Positions 54,341 through 63,458 of a DNA stretch of 64,000 nucleotides are shown piece after piece. The notes below the pieces were generated by a model that saw only the letters and a list, made by a program, of their open reading frames with translations, made no database searches and had not been told where the DNA came from. The translations under genes were made by a program, and so were the position numbers. The stretch comes from an uncultured Clostridia bacterium. GTDB taxonomy: Bacteria; Bacillota; Clostridia; Oscillospirales; Acutalibacteraceae. Position 1 is the stretch's first letter; the number at the start of each line of letters is the position of its first letter. Where the stretch lies: contig CALWUU010000015.1 of NCBI GenBank assembly GCA_944384835.1, forward strand, positions 21,909 through 85,908, written 5' to 3'.

Positions 54341-54349
54341 TGGTATACT
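54341..54349 (+). promoter_or_regulatory. Extended -10 promoter of fhs
   Basis: TG-G-TATACT with the -10 at 54344-54349, 35 bp upstream of the fhs start. No clear -35. Confidence 0.5.
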
Positions 54350-54383
54350 TTACACAGTAATTTTTGTGTAAGGAGACAATAAC

Positions 54384-56051
54384 ATGCTTACAGACATCGA
54401 AATTGCCCAACAGGCAAGTATACTTCCTATTCGAGAAATTGCATCAAAGCTCGGATTAACGGAAGATGACTACGAACCATACGGTAAGTACAAAGCAAAA
54501 TTAACAGAAGATTTGTTCCAAAAATTAGAGAGCAAACAAGACGGTAAGTTGATTTTGGTTACCGCAATTAATCCAACGCCGGCAGGTGAAGGAAAAACAA
54601 CCACTACGACCGGTTTAGGTCAAGCAATGCACAAGATCGGAAAAAATGCTGTCATTGCTTTGCGCGAACCTTCTTTGGGTCCTGTGTTTGGCGTAAAAGG
54701 AGGCGCGGCAGGCGGCGGATACGCGCAGGTTCTCCCAATGGAAGACATTAATTTGCATTTCACAGGAGATATGCATGCCATTACTGCAGCCAATAATTTA
54801 TTGTGCGCCTTATTGGACAATCATATTCACCAAGGCAATTTATTGGGAATTGACGCGCGAAGAATCAATGTAACCCGCTGCATGGATATGAATGACCGCG
54901 CTTTAAGAAGTGTTGTAGTTGGTTTGGGAGGAAAACCAAACGGTTTTGTACGTGAAGATGGGTTCTGCATTACAGTGGCCAGCGAGGTGATGGCTATTTT
55001 GTGTCTTGCGGAAGATTTGGACGATTTAAAAGAACGTTTGGGAAATATTTTGGTAGCGTATTCTTATGACAACAAACCGATTTATGCACGTGATTTGGAT
55101 GCCAACGGCGCTATGGCTGTATTGCTGAAAGATGCATTAAAACCAAATTTGGTCCAAACATTGGAGGGTACCCCGGTGATTATGCACGGTGGTCCTTTTG
55201 CCAATATTGCACACGGGTGCAACTCTGTGCGCGCAACCAAACTTGCTTTGAAATTGGGCGACTACTGTATTACAGAAGCAGGATTCGGTTCAGATCTTGG
55301 TGCGGAGAAATTTTTTGACATCAAATGCCGTTATGCCGGTTTAAAACCAAGCGCGGTTGTTTTGGTAGCAACGGCTCGGGCTTTAAAATACAACGGAGGT
55401 GTTCCGAAAACAGAAACCTCTCATGAGAATTTGGAAGCACTGAAAAAAGGAATTGTAAATCTAGGCGCTCACATTGACAATATGAGAAAATACGGCGTTC
55501 CTGTTGTGGTTGCAATCAATCGTTTCCATACAGACAGCGATGCTGAATTAAAATTTATTGAAGATTATTGCCGTGAACATAATGCAGAATTTGCGTTGTC
55601 CGAAGTATTTGCAAAAGGCGGAGAAGGCGGAATTGCCCTTGCTGAAAAAGTATGTCAGGCAGCAGAACAAGGTTCTGATTTCCAACCATTGTACGATGCA
55701 AACTTGACCATCAAAGAAAAACTGAACCGCATTGCAAAAGAAATCTACGGCGCAAGTGAAGTTGTGTTTACCAAAAAAGCGGAAACTTCTTTACAAGCAA
55801 TTGCTGCTTTGGGAGGAGACAGCTTACCTGTTTGTGTGGCAAAAACACAATACTCTTTGTCAGACGACCCTACTTTATTAGGACGTCCGGAAGGATTTAA
55901 AATTACAATTAAGGATTTGCGTTTGTCCAACGGTGCCGGATTTGTCGTTGCATATGCGGGGGATATTATGATTATGCCCGGCTTGCCAAAGGTTCCTGCA
56001 GCGAACAAAATAGACGTAGATAACAACGGAGTAGTTTCCGGATTGTTTTAA
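54384..56051 (+). CDS. fhs: Formate-tetrahydrofolate ligase
   Basis: ATP-dependent formation of 10-formyl-THF, an entry to one-carbon metabolism and to the methyl branch in acetogens. 555 residues; ATP site [18 protein letters not shown] (about 64-81), [18 protein letters not shown], and LTITAANN-like region [18 protein letters not shown] precedes the ATG. No other Wood-Ljungdahl genes are adjacent, so a biosynthetic role is equally possible. Confidence 0.97.
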   Translation: MLTDIEIAQQASILPIREIASKLGLTEDDYEPYGKYKAKLTEDLFQKLESKQDGKLILVTAINPTPAGEGKTTTTTGLGQAMHKIGKNAVIALREPSLGPVFGVKGGAAGGGYAQVLPMEDINLHFTGDMHAITAANNLLCALLDNHIHQGNLLGIDARRINVTRCMDMNDRALRSVVVGLGGKPNGFVREDGFCITVASEVMAILCLAEDLDDLKERLGNILVAYSYDNKPIYARDLDANGAMAVLLKDALKPNLVQTLEGTPVIMHGGPFANIAHGCNSVRATKLALKLGDYCITEAGFGSDLGAEKFFDIKCRYAGLKPSAVVLVATARALKYNGGVPKTETSHENLEALKKGIVNLGAHIDNMRKYGVPVVVAINRFHTDSDAELKFIEDYCREHNAEFALSEVFAKGGEGGIALAEKVCQAAEQGSDFQPLYDANLTIKEKLNRIAKEIYGASEVVFTKKAETSLQAIAALGGDSLPVCVAKTQYSLSDDPTLLGRPEGFKITIKDLRLSNGAGFVVAYAGDIMIMPGLPKVPAANKIDVDNNGVVSGLF

Positions 56052-56078
56052 CGATATGATTGGAAAGGAGGTTTTCCC

Positions 56079-56504
56079 TTGTCACAATTTATAAGCCATT
56101 CCCCAGAGGAAACAGAGGATTTCGGCTGCCGTTTGGCACAGCAGCTGCACGGTGGAGAAGTGATTGCCATGTATGGCGGAATGGGCATGGGGAAAACAGC
56201 CTTTACAAGAGGGTTGGCACGAGGCTTGGGAATAGACCATGGCATATCCAGCCCTACCTTTGCTTTGGTACATGAATACAAAGGACGGCTGACTGTCTAT
56301 CATTTTGATATGTTTCGTGTGGAGAGCTGGGATGATTTATACTCCACAGGTTTTTATGACTATTTGGAAACAGATGCTGTTTTGGTGATCGAATGGAGCG
56401 AAAATATAGAAGAAGCTCTGCCAAAGGATTGCATTAAAATCCATATTGCACTTGGAGAGCAGGAAAATGAGCGGATATTTACCGCAGAGGGAGGCAACCT
56501 ATGA
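56079..56504 (+). CDS. tsaE: tRNA threonylcarbamoyladenosine biosynthesis ATPase TsaE
   Basis: 141 residues; P-loop GGMGMGKTAFTRGLARGLG (about 31-49), SSPTFALVHEY and the DLYSTGFYDYL/VIEWSENIEEALP motifs. It drives the t6A37 modification complex with TsaB and TsaD. TTG start after AAAGGAGG. It overlaps tsaB by 4 bases. Confidence 0.93.
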   Translation: MSQFISHSPEETEDFGCRLAQQLHGGEVIAMYGGMGMGKTAFTRGLARGLGIDHGISSPTFALVHEYKGRLTVYHFDMFRVESWDDLYSTGFYDYLETDAVLVIEWSENIEEALPKDCIKIHIALGEQENERIFTAEGGNL

Positions 56505-57214
56505 AGATACTGGCGCTGGATTCCTCAGCGGTGTCGGCTTCGGCCGCAATTTTAGATGATGATAAAATATTGGGCGAATTTTTTATCAATACAAAACAAA
56601 CCCACAGCCAAACATTGATGCCAATGGTTCAGCAGGTGTTAGCTCATACAAAAACAAATCTGGAAGAAATTGATTTATTTGCTGTTTCGGCAGGTCCCGG
56701 TTCTTTTACAGGAGTGCGTATTGGTGTAGCATGCGTAAAAGGAATGGCATTTGCACAAAATAAGCCTTGTCTTGGTGTATCAACGTTAGAGGCAATGGCG
56801 TATCCGCTTGCTATGTTAAACGGCATCATATGTGCTGTGATGGATGCAAGATGCCAGCAGGTTTACCATGCCTTGTTCCGTGTCAACGGAAGAGGTGTGG
56901 AGCGTATTTGTGACGACTGTGCGGTTGCGATCAGCGATTTGGCGGAATCTTTGCAGCAATATTCCAATGAAGCCATATACTTGGTTGGGGATGGAGCAAA
57001 ACTTTGCTATGAATCAGAAGCGTTTCAGCCATTGCAGGTACGGCTGACTGCCAACCATTTACAGTATCAGCGTGCGGTGGGTGTGGCACAATGTGCTGTT
57101 CATCATTTCAAACAAGACGCCTGCACAGTGACAGCGGAACAATTGGCGCCCGTTTATTTACGGCTGCCGCAAGCAGAACGTGAGTTGAAAAAGAAGTTGG
57201 AGGGTACAACATGA
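56501..57214 (+). CDS. tsaB: tRNA threonylcarbamoyladenosine biosynthesis protein TsaB
   Basis: 237 residues, the inactive ASKHA-fold partner of TsaD. It opens MKILALDSSAVSASAAI and has the signature SAGPGSFTGVRIGVACVKG (about 64-82). Overlaps tsaE and rpiB by 4 bases each (ATGA). tsaD and rimI, which often follow, are not here. Confidence 0.94.
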   Translation: MKILALDSSAVSASAAILDDDKILGEFFINTKQTHSQTLMPMVQQVLAHTKTNLEEIDLFAVSAGPGSFTGVRIGVACVKGMAFAQNKPCLGVSTLEAMAYPLAMLNGIICAVMDARCQQVYHALFRVNGRGVERICDDCAVAISDLAESLQQYSNEAIYLVGDGAKLCYESEAFQPLQVRLTANHLQYQRAVGVAQCAVHHFKQDACTVTAEQLAPVYLRLPQAERELKKKLEGTT

Positions 57215-57654
57215 TAGCGTTGGGAGCAGACCATGGTGGTTTTCTGTTAAAAGAAGCAATAAAAGCGTATTTGGAGCAAGAAAATATTTCATACCATGAT
57301 TTTGGAACTTATAGTGAAGCATCTGTAGATTATGCGCCGGTTGCAGAACAAGTGGCACATGCAGTTGCAAAGGGTGAAGCAGAGAAAGGCATTCTTTGCT
57401 GCGGTACAGGAATCGGCATTTCGATTGCGGCCAATAAAGTAAAAGGAATCCGTGCGGCTGTGGTAACCAATGCGTTCTGTGCAAAAGCCACACGTGAGCA
57501 CAACGATGCAAATATCCTTTGCATGGGAGGCCGTGTGATTACAGAAAAAGACGCTGTCGAGTTTACAAAGATTTTTTTGACCACAGAATTTGAGGGCGGA
57601 CGTCATCAAAGGAGAATTGACCAAATTGCTGCCATTGAGCAGGAAAACCAATAA
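57211..57654 (+). CDS. rpiB: Ribose 5-phosphate isomerase B
   Basis: 147 residues of the RpiB/LacAB family. It has the opening IALGADHGGFLLKEAIKAYL, active-site CGTGIGISIAANK with the catalytic Cys, and AFCAKATREHNDANILCMGGR. Links ribulose and ribose 5-phosphate in the pentose phosphate pathway. ATGA overlap with tsaB. Confidence 0.94.
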   Translation: MIALGADHGGFLLKEAIKAYLEQENISYHDFGTYSEASVDYAPVAEQVAHAVAKGEAEKGILCCGTGIGISIAANKVKGIRAAVVTNAFCAKATREHNDANILCMGGRVITEKDAVEFTKIFLTTEFEGGRHQRRIDQIAAIEQENQ

Positions 57655-57693
57655 AAAAGAAGCTGTCATTCAAAAGATGACAGCTTCTTTTTT
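57653..57693. terminator. Bidirectional terminator after rpiB
   Basis: 17-bp perfect inverted repeat (57653-57669 with 57677-57693) around a 7-nt loop. It also overlaps the end of the convergent gene at 57692. Confidence 0.92.
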
Positions 57694-58621
57694 ATGCCAG
57701 TGTATCAAGAAATTTTTGATATGATTCATGATTGTTTGGTTTTTCCGTAATCGTTGTGTGGAATAAAGAAAAGTTTTCTACATGCTTTACGGTATCTTCC
57801 GGTTCAATGCGGTACATTGGACTTTGTACTGTTAACTCTAAAAAATCTTTGCTGCAGTACACTTGGCTGGAAGCATCATTGTCAGGATAAACTGCTTTTG
57901 CATCATGTACATATCGTTTTGACAGTACTGTATTTCCGTTTACGTATGAAATCCAACCTTGCATATTGTTGTATCCTATTTTAAAAGGATAATCCACAGA
58001 TGCGTCTTGTTGAATCGTCATAAAATCGCTGTGCATATCAAACCGTGGGTCGTGCAGTCTTGTAAAAGGCCAGTATACATAAACGCGGTCTGCTACAAAC
58101 AATTCATTGCCTTGGTTTTGAGGCAGTACAGCAAATCCGCCCGGTTTTACCATAGTACTGGTACATAAAGCTACGCGCTGTGTTTCAGAAGAGTTATTTT
58201 CCGCAGTATGCACAATCATAAAGTTAGAATCTGTTTCGCTCAGCATGATTTTATAGGATAATCGGAGACCCGAGGTTTTTTGTGTAGGTGCTTGGAAGAG
58301 AACGCCGTCGTCATCAATGCTGTATACAACAGCTTCATTGTCAGGATAGCGCGCTTCTGATAAATGAGACGGACTTAAATAAAAGCGGTGTCCTCCATAT
58401 AAATAATGATACGATGTTTGTCCGCATATTTCAGAGATTTCCTTGTTTAAAAAGAAATGTTTTTGTTCTTTGTCTTGGAACAAAATATTTTCTTCTCCGA
58501 TGAATCCTAAATAGACAATACGAGGGCCTTTTTCTACCGTAACAATCAATTCAATTGTCTGATTGCTCATAGAGATACAAGAACCATAATTTTCATAGTT
58601 GATTTCTTTGATATTAATCAT
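57692..58621 (-). CDS. Conserved protein with probable galactose-mutarotase-like fold (DUF4380-like)
   Basis: 309 residues, no signal peptide. It looks like a beta-sandwich of the aldose-epimerase superfamily: VEKGPRIVYLGFIGEENIL, YGGHRFYLSPSHLSEAR, and LCTSTMVKPGGFAVLPQNQG fit the carbohydrate-binding groove pattern of DUF4380-type proteins. No catalytic His/Glu pair can be assigned confidently. Followed on the same strand by nothing; preceded by tmcAL with a 6-bp gap, so the two form an operon. Confidence 0.6.
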   Translation of the reverse strand: MINIKEINYENYGSCISMSNQTIELIVTVEKGPRIVYLGFIGEENILFQDKEQKHFFLNKEISEICGQTSYHYLYGGHRFYLSPSHLSEARYPDNEAVVYSIDDDGVLFQAPTQKTSGLRLSYKIMLSETDSNFMIVHTAENNSSETQRVALCTSTMVKPGGFAVLPQNQGNELFVADRVYVYWPFTRLHDPRFDMHSDFMTIQQDASVDYPFKIGYNNMQGWISYVNGNTVLSKRYVHDAKAVYPDNDASSQVYCSKDFLELTVQSPMYRIEPEDTVKHVENFSLFHTTITEKPNNHESYQKFLDTLA

Positions 58622-58627
58622 AATGAA

Positions 58628-59848
58628 TCACCTTTCATTACATGACACAGTTACAATACCTTGTGTGAATTCTTTGCCGCAGGGCTGTACCTGCGGAGTG
58701 GATAATCCATATAAATCCGTCGCTGTTGTTTCCAATTCAAATAGTATTTTTGCGTACGGCGATAAATCTCTTAATTGATTGTACTGAGTGATGATTGGCA
58801 AAGAGGCTGTTTGTTTCATAATGGACAACAGTTCCTTTCCCTTTTGATTAAATCCCAGCACATGCAAATATGGAGGAAGGGTTTGTGTGTATGCCGCCTG
58901 TATATTCAAAAATGCACAAAGCGTAATACGGCGAATACGCGCATGCGTATAACGTTTGGTTTTTACGTATGCATAAAACTCGGTTAACGAGACAGCTGTT
59001 TTTGCCGCTTTATATAGTCTATGCTCCAACCCTTCGGAAACGTCAGGTAAATTTGCAAATTCCTGTAATGTCATTGTTCTCAGTTTTGCCAAAATTGCTC
59101 TTTCTAAGCGATGGATAGAAGCAGGAGCTGTGTTATTTTGAATTGCATGTTCCAAATATGGGTAAGTTTCTTTTGGAATATAAGCAGCATACTCCTGCTC
59201 CTGTTCAATCATACGTCGAATTTGGGAAGCGGATGCAATTTTTTTTGGAGGAAGCTCAGTATCATGATGTGAGGCACCAATTCGTTTTACGGTAAAAGGC
59301 TCAATGTCAGAATTTGTGTCTTTTAATGCGTTACAATAAGCAATGGCGAGAATGTTGTTCGGGTGTTCCAGTAAAGAAGCCGTTTCGTTATTTGTGAGAG
59401 TCCGCATAGCTTCCTGACGTGCAGAGGCAAAGCTGACTCCTTTTTGCAGCTGAGCTTGCAACGCTTGAGAAAACTGCTCTGTTCTCAGTATATCTGCAAT
59501 GGCAGACAACGCTGTAATATCGCCGCATTCGCTGCCAAAGCTTAGTTGATTGACACACCCCAATGCATTGGCAATGGATACGCCGCCGGCAGCAAAGGTT
59601 TCTGCCCCCGATACAGCCCAAGGAAGCGGTAATTCAATGACCAGATCAACGCCGGCGTTTAACGCTGTTTTTGCACGAACCCATTTATCAAAACAAGCAG
59701 GCTCGCCTCTCTGTACAAAATTGCCGCTCATAATTGCTACAATATGAGTGGCTCCGGATTGTCTAGTTTGCACAATTAAAGATTGATGTCCCAAATGATA
59801 CGGATTAAATTCGGAAATTATACCAGAAATTTTTAAATTTTGTGTCAT
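58628..59848 (-). CDS. tmcAL: tRNA(Met) cytidine acetate ligase
   Basis: 406 residues, the YlbM family. Nucleotidyltransferase HxGH motif in ISEFNPYHLGHQSLI (about 11-25), VDLVIELPLPWAVSGAETFA, and LSFGSECGD. In Bacillus it forms N4-acetylcytidine at the wobble base of elongator tRNA-Met using acetate and ATP, which fits its position divergent to acetate kinase, though that may be chance. The AAGGA box is 13 nt from the ATG. Confidence 0.9.
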   Translation of the reverse strand: MTQNLKISGIISEFNPYHLGHQSLIVQTRQSGATHIVAIMSGNFVQRGEPACFDKWVRAKTALNAGVDLVIELPLPWAVSGAETFAAGGVSIANALGCVNQLSFGSECGDITALSAIADILRTEQFSQALQAQLQKGVSFASARQEAMRTLTNNETASLLEHPNNILAIAYCNALKDTNSDIEPFTVKRIGASHHDTELPPKKIASASQIRRMIEQEQEYAAYIPKETYPYLEHAIQNNTAPASIHRLERAILAKLRTMTLQEFANLPDVSEGLEHRLYKAAKTAVSLTEFYAYVKTKRYTHARIRRITLCAFLNIQAAYTQTLPPYLHVLGFNQKGKELLSIMKQTASLPIITQYNQLRDLSPYAKILFELETTATDLYGLSTPQVQPCGKEFTQGIVTVSCNER

Positions 59849-59865
59849 TTTTTAATCAAAAATCC

Positions 59866-59894
59866 TTGAATTTCATTATTGTTTATAATATAGT
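59866..59894 (+). promoter_or_regulatory. Promoter of ackA
   Basis: TTGAAT (59866-59871) and TATAGT (59889-59894), 17-bp spacer, 60 bp upstream of the start codon. Confidence 0.7.
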
Positions 59895-59954
59895 ATAGTG
59901 TATATGATTCCTGACTTAGATTCAATAGTTAATTAACCTATAGGGGGAAAAACA

Positions 59955-61178
59955 ATGAAAATTTTGGTCATTAATGCAGGCAGTTCTTCTCTGAAATATC
60001 AATTGATTGATATGGAAAATGAATCCGTTGTCGCAAAGGGTATTTGTGAACGTATTGGAATGAATGACGGTATTTTTTCACATAAAACTTTTGACGGAAG
60101 AGAAAAAAACCTAAACACAGATATGGAAGACCATACACAGGCATTCCAATTGGTAAAAGATGCTTTGATTGACAACGAAGTAGGTGTTATTAAAACTTTA
60201 AATGAAGTTGCTGCAATCGGGCACCGTGTTGTGCAGGGTGGTTCTATTTTCAGCAAATCTGTTTTAATTACAGATGATGTTCTGAAAGGCATTGAGTCTT
60301 TGAATCCACTGGCACCGCTGCATAATCCTGCCCATGTGCAAGGAATCCGCGCATGTCAGGATGTATTTGGTATTACGGTTCCTCAGGTTGCTGTTTTTGA
60401 TACAGCCTTCCATTCCACGATGCCGCCAAAATCTTATACATTTGCGATTCCTTATGAATATTATGAGAAATATTCCGTACGCCGCTATGGTTTCCATGGA
60501 ACTTCTCATAAATATGTCAGCCACCGCTGTGCAGAAATCATGGGAAAACCAATTGATACTTTAAAATTAATTACTTGTCATTTGGGCAATGGTTCCTCCA
60601 TTACTGCTGTGCAGGATGGACGTGTTTTAGATACCACTATGGGTTTAACTCCGCTGGACGGCTTTATGATGGGCACACGTTCCGGCTCATTGGATCCTTC
60701 TGTTGTAACTTTCCTTATGGAAAAAGAAAACTTAACGCCAAAAGAAATGGATAATATTTTAAATAAAAAATCCGGCTTATTAGGTGTATCCGGTGTTTCC
60801 AGCGATGCCCGCGATATCGCACAAGCAGTGGTTGAAGGAAACCAAAGAGCAGTTTTGGCACAAGAAATGCTGGTATATCAAATTGTAAAATACATAGGCG
60901 CATTTGCGGCTGCCATGAACGGTGTTGATGCAATCGTCTTTACAGCAGGTTTGGGCGAAAACCACGTAATTGTGCGCCAAAGAGTATGTGAATCTTTAAG
61001 ATATTTAGGTGTTAATCCGGATATTAATTTAAATGAAAAAATGATTCGCGGAAATGAGGGCAAGATTACAACCGATGATTCCAAAGTTGATGTTTATGTT
61101 GTTCCGACCAATGAAGAGCTGGTTATCGCCCGTGATACCAGAAGCATTTTAGAAGCAATGCAATACGCCAATCTTTAA
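59955..61178 (+). CDS. ackA: Acetate kinase
   Basis: Makes ATP and acetate from acetyl phosphate, the usual energy-yielding end step of fermentation. 407 residues; opening MKILVINAGSSSLKYQLID, FDTAFHSTMP, RRYGFHGTSHKYVS, TCHLGNGSSITAV and FTAGLGENHV. AGGGGG precedes the ATG. Phosphotransacetylase is not adjacent. Confidence 0.98.
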   Translation: MKILVINAGSSSLKYQLIDMENESVVAKGICERIGMNDGIFSHKTFDGREKNLNTDMEDHTQAFQLVKDALIDNEVGVIKTLNEVAAIGHRVVQGGSIFSKSVLITDDVLKGIESLNPLAPLHNPAHVQGIRACQDVFGITVPQVAVFDTAFHSTMPPKSYTFAIPYEYYEKYSVRRYGFHGTSHKYVSHRCAEIMGKPIDTLKLITCHLGNGSSITAVQDGRVLDTTMGLTPLDGFMMGTRSGSLDPSVVTFLMEKENLTPKEMDNILNKKSGLLGVSGVSSDARDIAQAVVEGNQRAVLAQEMLVYQIVKYIGAFAAAMNGVDAIVFTAGLGENHVIVRQRVCESLRYLGVNPDINLNEKMIRGNEGKITTDDSKVDVYVVPTNEELVIARDTRSILEAMQYANL

Positions 61179-61180
61179 AC

Positions 61181-61222
61181 AAAAAGCTCCTTACACCAAC
61201 AGTGGTGCAGGGAGCTTTTTTT
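61181..61222. terminator. Terminator after ackA
   Basis: AAAAAGCTCC/GGAGCTTTTT arms with an inner CACC/GGTG stem and a T run; it also abuts the end of the convergent DUF378 gene. Confidence 0.88.
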
Positions 61223-61487
61223 AGCGATGGTGTGGGATACCTACATCTGTATGCTTTGTATCATCATCGCGGTGTCTGGGTCTGTCCAAAGGAGAATGCT
61301 CTCTGAACAAGAAAGAAATACACCAGATAGCTGCAATTGCTACCAAGCAAAATATAATTCGGCTTACAATGGCACCTTGTCCTCCAAAAAGGAACCCAAC
61401 AATATCAAATTGGAAGATGCCAATGGAACCCCAGTTAATTCCGCCAATAATTAACAGAACCAACATAATACAGTCTATAATAAACAT
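61221..61487 (-). CDS. DUF378 family small membrane protein
   Basis: 88 residues: two hydrophobic helices (MLVLLIIGGINWGSIGIF and IVSRIIFCLVAIAAIWCI) joined by a short loop, the DUF378 pattern (YuzA-like), then a His/Asp/Arg-rich tail ending HTDVGIPHHR that could bind metal. Function unknown. The start at 61487 has AAAGGTG upstream. Confidence 0.88.
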   Translation of the reverse strand: MFIIDCIMLVLLIIGGINWGSIGIFQFDIVGFLFGGQGAIVSRIIFCLVAIAAIWCISFLFREHSPLDRPRHRDDDTKHTDVGIPHHR

Positions 61488-61613
61488 TTGCTCACACCTT
61501 TCTTTAAACTTGGGTGACAAAAATGAAATCTTAATATAGAGTGCTCTTTTTTAATAAAAATATACGGAATTTTAAATTTTTTTAATGAATCAAATAAGAT
61601 ATTATGGTATAAA

Positions 61614-61659
61614 AAACAAAAAACTGTTCACATTATTATGGACAGCTTTTTGTTTTTAT
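61614..61659 (-). terminator. Terminator after the ubiquitin-like gene
   Basis: A/T-rich inverted repeat (AAAAACAAAAA and CTTTTTGTTTTT) with an inner CTGTTCA/TGGACAG pairing, 10 bp after the stop on the minus strand. Confidence 0.65.
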
Positions 61660-61668
61660 CTTAAAATT

Positions 61669-62541
61669 TTATTTTTTGATAGATTTTCTTATCATAACAA
61701 AGAAACATAACATAGCAGAAGCACTACACAGAATCATGATGATTGTAATATTATCGCCTTCACCTGTTTTGGGGCTTTCCAATTTAGTACTTTCCAAAAC
61801 AATGCTTTGTTCTTCACTTTTAGTTGCCTCAACGGAAAGAGCCTTGAGTGTTTGCGTATCAATGGCTCCGCATTCAATACAGGTAAAGGTTTTGATTCCT
61901 TCAGAGTCAACAGATGGTTCTGTGGTAATGCGGCCTTCATCCCATGAATGATTTTCCGTTATGGTTTCTCCGCATTCACAGATTTTTATATGTGTTTGAG
62001 CATCATTGCTTTGCCATTCTCCAAAGGTATGAGGAATGACCTCGGTCATATTGTCTGTATAACTGTAACCACAGACATTACAGGTATGTTTTGTATATCC
62101 TTGTTCCAAGTGTGTTGGAGAAACGATGGATTCAGTCATAACATGAGAAGCGGAATCACCTACCTCGGTACAGTTTTCGTCCAAACAGATATGAAAATGA
62201 TAAGTTTCGTCATAGGACCACTCATCTGAAAAGTGATGTGTTATGTTCAATACGAGATGGAGTGTACTGTCTTTTTGAATGCTGTAATCTTGAAGTGTAT
62301 TTCCGTCTTCCAATTGTTTTCCTGCAAATATCAATGTTTGCTGGTCAGGAGGGATGCCTTCTTTCTCTTGAATTTTTGCTTTTACATCTTCAATTCTGTC
62401 CGTTGGTTCTACCTCCAATGTAATATGTTTGCCTGTCAAAGTTTTTACAAAAATTTGCATTGCCATTGTCGGTACAGTAAAGATAACCATACATATCATC
62501 ACAACAAAGATAGAAATTATACGTTTGGTTTTCATTTTCAT
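61669..62541 (-). CDS. Secreted, wall-anchored protein with an N-terminal ubiquitin domain
   Basis: 290 residues. Signal peptide 1-27 (basic start, hydrophobic core, ending VPTMA); mature Met28 then equals ubiquitin Met1. Residues 28-98 match human ubiquitin at 61 of 71 positions by my alignment. Lys6, 11, 27, 29, 33, 48 and 63 and the Leu8/Ile44/His68/Val70 patch are kept. Arg42, Arg72 and the terminal LRGG are replaced (Thr, Asn, ITHH). Next come Cys/His repeats (about 100-230: CLDENC, CNVCG, CECG, CIECG), then a sorting signal with SPKTG (about 256-260), a hydrophobic helix and a basic tail. AAGGAG lies 13 nt from the chosen ATG. It follows ispE by 19 bp on the same strand. Function unknown. 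Confidence 0.9.
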   Translation of the reverse strand: MKMKTKRIISIFVVMICMVIFTVPTMAMQIFVKTLTGKHITLEVEPTDRIEDVKAKIQEKEGIPPDQQTLIFAGKQLEDGNTLQDYSIQKDSTLHLVLNITHHFSDEWSYDETYHFHICLDENCTEVGDSASHVMTESIVSPTHLEQGYTKHTCNVCGYSYTDNMTEVIPHTFGEWQSNDAQTHIKICECGETITENHSWDEGRITTEPSVDSEGIKTFTCIECGAIDTQTLKALSVEATKSEEQSIVLESTKLESPKTGEGDNITIIMILCSASAMLCFFVMIRKSIKK

Positions 62542-62560
62542 ATTTTTATATGTTCTCCTT

Positions 62561-63445
62561 CTATGATTGACTTTCAACTCCATGTTTAGCAGGTTTGCAA
62601 ATAAACACATGATTGAATGTTTGTTTTAGGATATTAGAACAAAAAAGCGCCTTCTGTTCTGTTTCAAAAATTCCGAATACTGCGGAACCACTGCCACTCA
62701 TACAAGCGCCAAGCGCATTGTTTTGTATCATAAGCTCTGTAATTATATGAACATCTTCAAGGGCCATAGCTTCTTGGAATACGTTTTTCATGTTTTGAGA
62801 GACAGCGGACAAATTCTGTTCTTTCAATGCATTACATAGGATTTGCGTATCGGGACGGTGCAAGATAACGCAGTTATCTGCTTTTTGGTATGCTTCTTGT
62901 GTGCTGACTGAAACGGAAGGCTTGCAAATGACAATATAACAGGGCGGAAGGGCAGGAAGCGGTGAGAGGTTCTCTCCAATTCCTGTGGCAAGCATAGTAC
63001 CGCCGCAAATACAAAATGGAACATCCGCACCGATTTGTACGCCGATTTCACACAGTTGCTTCTGCGTCAAATTGGTTTGAAACAGCTGATTTAATCCATG
63101 CAGTACAGCGGCTGCATCCGCGCTTCCTCCGGCCAAACCTGCCTGACTGGGAATCTGTTTTTCAATATGAATGGAAACAGCAGGACGGATTCCGCAATGT
63201 TTAAAAAATAAATTTGCAGCTTTATAAGCGGTATTTTGTTCATTTGGACAAAGAGAAGGTACAGAACAAGAAAGAGAAATTCCTTGTGATGAATCTGAAG
63301 TTGTAATGGTTACTTTATCGTGCAAAGATACGGATTGCATAATCATTTTCAATTGATGATATCCGTTTTCCAGTATTCCCGTAATATCCAATGATAAATT
63401 AATTTTGGCAAATGCTTTCAGCGTAAGGGTTTGGGGAAATGACAT
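62561..63445 (-). CDS. ispE: 4-diphosphocytidyl-2-C-methyl-D-erythritol kinase
   Basis: GHMP kinase of the non-mevalonate isoprenoid route. 294 residues; [14 protein letters not shown] at the N-terminus (Lys/Asp active-site region), ATP loop [20 protein letters not shown] (about 87-106), [10 protein letters not shown] and [20 protein letters not shown] precedes the ATG at 63445; the frame extends to 63478 without a better site. Sits between a DUF362 gene and the ubiquitin-like gene. Confidence 0.95.
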   Translation of the reverse strand: MSFPQTLTLKAFAKINLSLDITGILENGYHQLKMIMQSVSLHDKVTITTSDSSQGISLSCSVPSLCPNEQNTAYKAANLFFKHCGIRPAVSIHIEKQIPSQAGLAGGSADAAAVLHGLNQLFQTNLTQKQLCEIGVQIGADVPFCICGGTMLATGIGENLSPLPALPPCYIVICKPSVSVSTQEAYQKADNCVILHRPDTQILCNALKEQNLSAVSQNMKNVFQEAMALEDVHIITELMIQNNALGACMSGSGSAVFGIFETEQKALFCSNILKQTFNHVFICKPAKHGVESQS

Positions 63446-63458
63446 AATCAACCTCCTG

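Noticed and set aside
61669..62541. Ubiquitin gene as eukaryotic contamination
   Set aside because: It has a bacterial signal peptide, bacterial ribosome site, SPKTG sorting signal and no introns, and is flanked at 19 bp by ispE on the same strand.
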